A stretch of DNA of 27,453 nucleotides from a virus: positions 1-27,453 of IMG/VR virus record IMGVR_UViG_3300030104_000146, one strand, 5' to 3'. Of this stretch, positions 22,962 to 27,453 are shown one piece after another. The notes below the pieces were generated by a model. That model did no database searches. It saw only the letters and a list, made by a program, of their open reading frames with translations, and had not been told where the DNA came from. Position 1 is the first letter of the stretch; the number at the start of each line of letters is the position of its first letter. The translations under genes and the position numbers were made by a program.

Positions 22962-23380
22962 TTGAACTGGTTAGAATACCAACAGAAAATGTTAATGATG
23001 CTTGGGGTATGGTATCACAAAATATTGCAGATGCATTAGCAAGATCTAATGGATATGCTAGAGCAGAACATATAAAAAAATGGATCTTAGATAATAAGAT
23101 GCAATTATGGATTCTTTGGAATTCACAAGATAAAAAGTATTATGGAGTAGTTGTTACAGAAATAATACAAAGACCATTACAGCGATGTTTAAATATTAAA
23201 ATCATGACTGGTAATCATCGTGAAAAATGGCAACATCTAATAAAACATATTGAAGATTTTGCATGGCAAAACAACTGTGATTTATTAGAGTTAGTAGCGA
23301 GACCTGGTTGGAAACGTGTACTTAAACCATTTGGTTTTAAAGAAAGTCATGTATTATTAGAAAAGAAAAAGGAGAAATAA
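22958..23380 (+). CDS. GNAT-like phage protein (ARPGWKRVL motif)
   Basis: The product has 140 residues and starts with GTG in a GTGA overlap. IPTENVNDAWGMVSQNIADA, then LWILWNSQDKKYYGVVVTEI and LELVARPGWKRVLKPFGFKE, match a small GNAT-like protein found in many phages just upstream of a Gly-rich virion protein, as here. The beta strand with GVVVTEI and the GW-x-RVL-x-x-FGF end fit the acetyltransferase fold, but an acetyl-CoA loop (Q/R-x-x-G-x-G/A) is not obvious, so it may be a non-catalytic structural relative. It is distinct from the gp13-like protein at 8930-9382, giving two GNAT-type proteins in one structural region. Confidence 0.7.
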   Translation: MIELVRIPTENVNDAWGMVSQNIADALARSNGYARAEHIKKWILDNKMQLWILWNSQDKKYYGVVVTEIIQRPLQRCLNIKIMTGNHREKWQHLIKHIEDFAWQNNCDLLELVARPGWKRVLKPFGFKESHVLLEKKKEK

Positions 23381-23383
23381 CAT

Positions 23384-24112
23384 ATGTCATTTGGAGGAGG
23401 AGGTGGAGGAACTTCTACTACAACAAGTAGAGTAGAACCTTACGCACCAGCACAACCAGCTTTAAATCAGATTATATCTGAAGCTGGAACTATATATGGT
23501 CAAGGACCAGCAGGTACTGGTTATGTACCACCATCACAACAAACATTACAAGGTTTAGCTGCACAAGAACAAATAGCAGGAGCTGCTAACCAACAGATTA
23601 TGGATACTATACAAGGCAAGTTTACAAATCCTTTCTTATCTCCTTTGATTGCACAAGCTGGACAAGATATCTATACAAATGTTGCAGGACAGTTTAGTGG
23701 TGCAGGTAGAACACCTACAAGTATGGGTGCTCAAAATGCTGTTATTTCACAAGTTGCAGATAGAGCATTACCACTTGCATTTAGTCAATTAGAAAGAGAA
23801 AGAGCTAGACAATTACAAACAGCTCAACAAGTACCAAGTTTAACTGCTGTTGGAGGAGCTTTAGAAGATATACAAGCTGAAAGACAATTAGCTCCAATGG
23901 CTGCATTACAACAATATCAACAAACAGTATCACCAATAGCTTTTGGTTTACCTTCAACAATGGGTTCTGTTCAACAACCTAGAGCTAATCCAGTTACAAT
24001 GGCTGCAGGTGGTGCATTAACAGGTGCAAGTTTAGCTCCTATGTTAGGAGCAACTGGACCAATGGGAGCTGCAATAGGTGCAGGTTTCGGATTATTGGGA
24101 GGATTATTATAA
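23384..24112 (+). CDS. Gly-rich conserved phage structural protein
   Basis: The product has 242 residues. It begins MSFGGGGGGTSTTTSRVEPY, followed by APAQPALNQIISEAGTIYG and YVPPSQQTLQGLAAQE. It continues with a Gln/Ala-rich helical core (about 65-180) and a Gly/Ala-rich hydrophobic end (GGALTGASLAPMLG ... GAGFGLLGGLL, about 205-242). The glycine start and the ePy-x-x-x-qP-x-L pattern are familiar from virion proteins that follow the GNAT-like gene in many phages. The hydrophobic C-terminus suggests membrane contact, such as a small ejected protein. An AAGGAG site (about 23369-23374) precedes the ATG. Confidence 0.7.
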   Translation: MSFGGGGGGTSTTTSRVEPYAPAQPALNQIISEAGTIYGQGPAGTGYVPPSQQTLQGLAAQEQIAGAANQQIMDTIQGKFTNPFLSPLIAQAGQDIYTNVAGQFSGAGRTPTSMGAQNAVISQVADRALPLAFSQLERERARQLQTAQQVPSLTAVGGALEDIQAERQLAPMAALQQYQQTVSPIAFGLPSTMGSVQQPRANPVTMAAGGALTGASLAPMLGATGPMGAAIGAGFGLLGGLL

Positions 24113-24207
24113 TGAAACTTAAAGAACATATACCACACATTATTAAATGTCATAAAAAAGAATGTGCAGTTATAGCTATAATCATTATTGCTTTAGCAAT
24201 ATTATAA
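24112..24207 (+). CDS. Single-span membrane peptide, 31 residues
   Basis: The ATG overlaps the preceding stop (TAATG) and the frame ends at TAA 24205-24207. The peptide has a basic N-terminal half (MKLKEHIPHIIKCHKKEC) and one hydrophobic segment (AVIAIIIIALAIL) running to the C-terminus. This suits a one-span inner-membrane protein with the N-terminus in the cytoplasm. A holin-like, superinfection or ejection-associated role is possible, but nothing decides. It is too short for most gene callers; tight coupling to both neighbours argues that it is real. Confidence 0.6.
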   Translation: MKLKEHIPHIIKCHKKECAVIAIIIIALAIL

Positions 24208-24216
24208 GGAGTTAAT

Positions 24217-25107
24217 ATGTCAGGAGGAGGAGGATCAGGATCTGATGGTGGAAATGATATGGAAGTTTCTGGAATGGAAGCTGCTGTATCAACAGAAAAA
24301 GGTATTAGTAATTATTCTGATACTAGAACATCATCAAGTTCATATAATGATTCATCAAATACAGGATCAGGTAATAGACCTAATCCACATACAGATTCAG
24401 GAACATCTAGATCTGATTTAACATTAGGTCCAGATAGATCTACTATAGGTATGGCTTCTGATTTAGGCATGTCTCAAACTCAATTAGATAGAGCTACAGC
24501 TAAAAATATTGTAGATCTTGTAGACTCAGGTGTAAATGTAAATGATGCTATAAGTGGTAAAACTTCTATGGAAAGAATTTTACAATCTAAAACTCCTTTT
24601 ATGTCAGTTAATGTATTAAAAGAAGTATTATCACCTTTTGCAAATGCTGCTAATACTAAAAGAAGATCTAATTGGATTGAAGGCACAGATAAATTTGGTA
24701 TGCCAAGAACAAGAGATTTTTATATACAACATAAAAGAGCATACAACCCAAATGCAGTATTAGTTAAAGGTTCACCTGAGTATGAATTTTTAGAAGATAG
24801 TGGATATTTTCAATCACTTGGTAATGATAATAATACTACTGGTGATAATGACAATTTTTATGATGTACCAGAAGATGTTAAATTAGTTGAAAATACAGCA
24901 GCTAATAGAATAGATAGTGTTGCAGCTAAATTTTTTGGTAAAAGTGCTGATAAATTTAAGTTTGATTTTCAAACTGAATATACAAAAGCATTAGCTAATC
25001 AAAAAACATTACTAAATAAACCATCAGCTGTAGGTTTATTAGCAGTAAATCAAAGTCCTTTCTATAATTGGTTAAAGGATAACAGCTTAGATAAAGGAAT
25101 ATTATAA
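24217..25107 (+). CDS. Hypothetical virion-type protein with Ser/Gly-rich N-terminus
   Basis: The product has 296 residues. Residues 1-75 are Gly/Ser/Asp/Asn-rich and probably disordered (MSGGGGSGSDGGNDMEVSGM ...). Residues 78-145 form a helical region (LGMSQTQLDRATAKNIVDLV, MERILQSKTPF). Residues 150-175 are basic and aromatic (KRRSNWIEGTDKFGMPRTRD). The rest is charged and helical, with KFFGKSADKFKFDFQTEYTK near the end. I do not recognise the family. An AAGGAG site (24206-24211) precedes the ATG, and the stop overlaps the next ATG (TAATG). It is grouped with apparent ejection-type proteins. Confidence 0.6.
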   Translation: MSGGGGSGSDGGNDMEVSGMEAAVSTEKGISNYSDTRTSSSSYNDSSNTGSGNRPNPHTDSGTSRSDLTLGPDRSTIGMASDLGMSQTQLDRATAKNIVDLVDSGVNVNDAISGKTSMERILQSKTPFMSVNVLKEVLSPFANAANTKRRSNWIEGTDKFGMPRTRDFYIQHKRAYNPNAVLVKGSPEYEFLEDSGYFQSLGNDNNTTGDNDNFYDVPEDVKLVENTAANRIDSVAAKFFGKSADKFKFDFQTEYTKALANQKTLLNKPSAVGLLAVNQSPFYNWLKDNSLDKGIL

Positions 25108-26231
25108 TGGGATTATTAACAGACACATATGGTGATATATTAAAAAAACTACAAGGAATAGATAATAGAGCAGATAATGATTTTTCTGATATGGACTCTG
25201 ATTTTAATTCATCATTAGGTGATGGAATAAAAGCAAGTTTAGCAGAAAGAAAAGGTGGTTCACCATTAACTAAAAAAGGTGGTGAATTATTTCCAACATC
25301 TATTGTTCCACAAAATATATTAAATCAAAATAAAACTAATAAAATACCTAAACAAAATGCCAAACCTTCAGATCCTATTGTTATGGGTGGTAGTGGTACA
25401 CAATATTCAAATGATAATAATTTTTTAAGTAAACTAGCAAATCTTGCTGGTACTGACTTAGATAAAGCAATGGCTACTTGGAAAGATAAAGGTGGCTTTG
25501 AAGGACTAATGTCTAATCCTGCATTTACTATAGGTCTAGCATTTTTACAAGCTGGTGCTGAAGGTAAATCATTAGGACAAGGTGCATTAGATAATGTAAT
25601 TAAAGCAGGAGCTGTATCACAGCAATATAAAAAAATTCTTGATGCTAGAAAAGAAGCTCCAATACAAGCTACTGCTGCTGATATATCAGAAACAAAAAAT
25701 TTATTAAGTAAAGTAGGTATCTCAGAAGGTAACTGGTTTGAAAACTTTGGTAGCAAAGTATCTAACTTCTTTAATAAAAATAAAGGAAGTAGAAATCCAG
25801 GACTTGATTATGATAAAGCTGTTGAAGAAATAGCAGTACAATATCAAGCTGCAGTAAGAAAAAAACAAGCTCAATTAAAAGCAGCTGGTAAACCACAAAT
25901 TTTAAGAGTAGATGACAAAATTAAAATTATGGAACAATTAATTAAATCTGGAGTAATACAAAAGAATGAAAGTTTCTTTAGTAAATTAGGTATTACAGAT
26001 GCTACTATTCAGAAAAGAGAACAAGGTGGACCAATCAATGCAGGTCAACCTTATCTTGTTGGTGAAAAAGGACCAGAAATAGTTATTCCACATTCATCAG
26101 GTAACGTAGTTGCTAATGATGATTCACAAGTATTTAATATGCTATTAGCATCTAATCCACAATTACAAAAAGTATCTAAGGAACGAGCTATGAAAATCTT
26201 AAAAGCTAAGTTTCCTGAGTATTTTGACTAG
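25107..26231 (+). CDS. Virion protein with tape-measure-like C-terminal motif
   Basis: The product has 374 residues. Residues 1-100 are charged and probably flexible. Residues about 130-175 are Gly/Ala-rich and hydrophobic (LMSNPAFTIGLAFLQAGAEG, SLGQGALDNVIKAGAVSQQY). Residues 245-270 are a basic helix (VQYQAAVRKKQAQLKAAGK). Residues about 304-335 contain GGPINAGQPYLVGEKGPEIV, then IPHSSGNVV, a motif best known from the C-terminal part of tape-measure proteins and also seen in other ejected virion proteins. The protein is far too short for a long tail's tape measure, so an internal virion role is more likely. Confidence 0.65.
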   Translation: MGLLTDTYGDILKKLQGIDNRADNDFSDMDSDFNSSLGDGIKASLAERKGGSPLTKKGGELFPTSIVPQNILNQNKTNKIPKQNAKPSDPIVMGGSGTQYSNDNNFLSKLANLAGTDLDKAMATWKDKGGFEGLMSNPAFTIGLAFLQAGAEGKSLGQGALDNVIKAGAVSQQYKKILDARKEAPIQATAADISETKNLLSKVGISEGNWFENFGSKVSNFFNKNKGSRNPGLDYDKAVEEIAVQYQAAVRKKQAQLKAAGKPQILRVDDKIKIMEQLIKSGVIQKNESFFSKLGITDATIQKREQGGPINAGQPYLVGEKGPEIVIPHSSGNVVANDDSQVFNMLLASNPQLQKVSKERAMKILKAKFPEYFD

Positions 26232-26235
26232 GAGT
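26230..26235 (+). promoter_or_regulatory. Ribosome binding site deciding the ATG at 26239
   Basis: AGGAGT lies 3-4 bases before ATG 26239 and overlaps the preceding stop TAG. An upstream in-frame TTG at 26224 would put this site inside the coding region and has no ribosome site of its own. Confidence 0.65.
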
Positions 26236-26238
26236 ATA

Positions 26239-26784
26239 ATGATTAAAAGATTTAAAATAACAGGCGTAAGCAAAAAGTTTAAAGGTTTAGAAAAACTTAA
26301 ACCACAAAAATCACCAAGCAGATTTACATCTGTTATGTCAGATGAAACTGTTAAAGCTAATCAAAGAAAACTATTAGGTGATTTACCTGAGTTTATGGGT
26401 TTATCACAAAGAGCTACTGGTGATCTTGCTGCTGAAAGTGTTGCACTTAAAACTATGAACAAAAAGTTTTTTGGTACATTACGTAAAGAACTTGGTAGAT
26501 CTAGAGCAAAAACAGCAACAGGTTTAAGAACTATTAGACAAACAAGAAAAGTACCTAAATTAGCAGTAACAAAAGCTAAATCTAAAGGTGCATTAAAATC
26601 ATATAAAACAGCTACTGTTAGATCAGAAAACGTATTTAGAAAAACAATGGAAAAATTTACTATGAAAAGTAAATCAAGTCCATTTGCTAAAAAAAGTAAA
26701 AAAATTCCAAAACAATCTGATGCTTTAGCAGATAGCAGAGAAATACAATATCAAAAAAAAATATTTAAAGACATGGGATTCTAA
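26239..26784 (+). CDS. Highly basic hypothetical protein
   Basis: The product has 181 residues from the ATG at 26239, with very high Lys/Arg content. It begins MIKRFKITGVSKKFKGLEKL. The middle is helical (LAAESVALKTMNKKFFGTLR), followed by a basic repeat-like stretch (KVPKLAVTKAKSKGALKSYK) and a Lys/Ser-rich end. There is no signal peptide or membrane segment. The charge suggests binding to nucleic acid or to DNA inside the head, but no known domain is visible. Its stop overlaps the next ATG (TAATG). It may be a core protein packaged with the genome; this is only a suggestion. Confidence 0.65.
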   Translation: MIKRFKITGVSKKFKGLEKLKPQKSPSRFTSVMSDETVKANQRKLLGDLPEFMGLSQRATGDLAAESVALKTMNKKFFGTLRKELGRSRAKTATGLRTIRQTRKVPKLAVTKAKSKGALKSYKTATVRSENVFRKTMEKFTMKSKSSPFAKKSKKIPKQSDALADSREIQYQKKIFKDMGF

Positions 26785-27453
26785 TGCCTCATAATGACTT
26801 TCATCTTGAAGAATTTAAGTTGAAAGATCCAATTAAAGGTTTATCTGATGGTTTAAAAGAACCTGTACAAGATAAAACTCCTGGATTCTTTCAGTCATTA
26901 CGTAATCCTATAGATCTTATTAGAGAAGAATCATTACCAGCATCATTGTATCAATGGCTTACTGGTAATACTAAAAAGAAACAAGCACAAGAAGCATTAC
27001 AATATATACAAAATAATCCTGATCAAGCAGGATCTAGAGTTTATAAAGAAGCAGAACGTAAACTAAATAGATTTGGTTATCTTCTAGAAGAAGGACCAAT
27101 GAATATAGACATTAAAGAAGTTGGGAATATGGTAAAACAAAATCCTAAACTATTTGGTGCTGAGCTTGTAAATATGATTGTTGCTGATCCTTGGCTATTA
27201 TTTATGCCATTAGGATGGGGTAGACTTGGTAGAGGTGTAGTAAATTCTATTAAGTTAAAACGTGGTAAAAATTTACAATATAAAAGATTAAAAGCTAAAA
27301 TAGCATCTGATCTTAAAGTAGGTGCAACAGCTACATTAGCTACACCATTAGTATTTTCTACTACATTTCAGTTAGGTGAAAATGCAAACCTAGATCCAAA
27401 AAGAACATCTATAGAAACTACTATAGGAGCTACAGCAGGAGCTTTATTCTCAG
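26784..27453 (+). CDS. Start of a large ejection-type virion protein (3' partial)
   Basis: The frame opens with ATG overlapping the preceding stop and stays open for 223 codons to the window edge. Residues 1-125 are charged and helical (GFFQSLRNPIDLIREESLPA, YKEAERKLNRFGYLLEEGPM). Residues about 125-150 are hydrophobic with a DPW turn (ELVNMIVADPWLLFMPLGWG), and more small-residue hydrophobic stretches follow (GATATLATPLVFST, then TTIGATAGALFS). This resembles the DP-containing membrane region of the 817-residue protein at 11933-14386. It is probably a second large internal virion protein; its C-terminal domains lie outside the window. Confidence 0.6.
   Translation, partial: MPHNDFHLEEFKLKDPIKGLSDGLKEPVQDKTPGFFQSLRNPIDLIREESLPASLYQWLTGNTKKKQAQEALQYIQNNPDQAGSRVYKEAERKLNRFGYLLEEGPMNIDIKEVGNMVKQNPKLFGAELVNMIVADPWLLFMPLGWGRLGRGVVNSIKLKRGKNLQYKRLKAKIASDLKVGATATLATPLVFSTTFQLGENANLDPKRTSIETTIGATAGALFS

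Noticed and set aside
25107-26231. Calling this gene a true tape-measure protein
   Set aside because: Only the GGP-x-x-AG-x-PYLVGE motif fits. At 374 residues, in a short-tailed phage with a nozzle gene, a length-determining role is unlikely.
26224-26238. TTG start of the basic protein at 26224
   Set aside because: It would place the AGGAGT ribosome site within the coding region; ATG 26239 follows that site directly.
1-27453. CRISPR array, insertion sequence, integrase or attachment site
   Set aside because: I found no spaced direct repeats, transposase-like or recombinase-like proteins, or terminal inverted repeats.

Overview
The window is part of the genome of a short-tailed (podovirus-type) tailed phage. 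Every supported gene lies on the + strand. Genes are packed with overlaps of 1-11 bases (ATGA, TAATG and GTGA junctions), the DNA is AT-rich, and the order follows the T7/Bbp-type virion module: terminase, portal, scaffold, capsid, tail tube A, nozzle (tail tube B), gp13/gp14/gp15/gp16-like internal virion proteins, then tail fibre. The AT-rich codon use and the fibre modules recall phages of marine Alphaproteobacteria (SAR11/SAR116-type hosts). That host guess is inference; nothing in the window proves it. No RNA polymerase, replication gene, integrase or tRNA is visible here.

Layout: 3-155 end of the large terminase; 158-1010 two small proteins sharing one C-terminal motif; 1011-2612 portal; 2602-2823 Bbp19-like protein; 2820-3665 scaffold; 3666-3805 a leader rich in hairpins; 3806-4681 major capsid protein; 4697-5176 probable head decoration or accessory protein; a stem-loop; 5230-5581 two small proteins; 5585-8937 tail tube A and nozzle; 8930-16920 internal (ejected) virion proteins; a probable terminator; 17017-18675 T7-type tail fibre; 18695-22961 a variable fibre cassette with repeated modules; 22958-27453 a second block with a GNAT-like protein, a Gly-rich structural protein, a 31-residue membrane peptide, a protein with a tape-measure-like tail motif, a basic protein and the start of another large, probably ejected protein that runs off the window.

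The most interesting gene is 11933-14386. This ejection-type protein has a hydrophobic membrane-active segment, then an ADP-ribosyltransferase-like domain, then a C-terminal RelA/SpoT-type nucleotidyltransferase (alarmone synthetase fold) with the key Asp, Tyr, Glu and His motifs in order. If it is packaged and injected like its T7 counterparts, the phage would deliver two nucleotide-handling effector domains with its DNA.

The left part (to about 18 kb) and the right part (from about 19-23 kb) also differ in short-word use: GGCC is common on the left and absent on the right, while GGACC/GGTCC is absent on the left and common on the right. This suggests a mosaic junction in the fibre region, or possibly an assembly join. 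All domain calls come from reading the translations by eye; no search was run.
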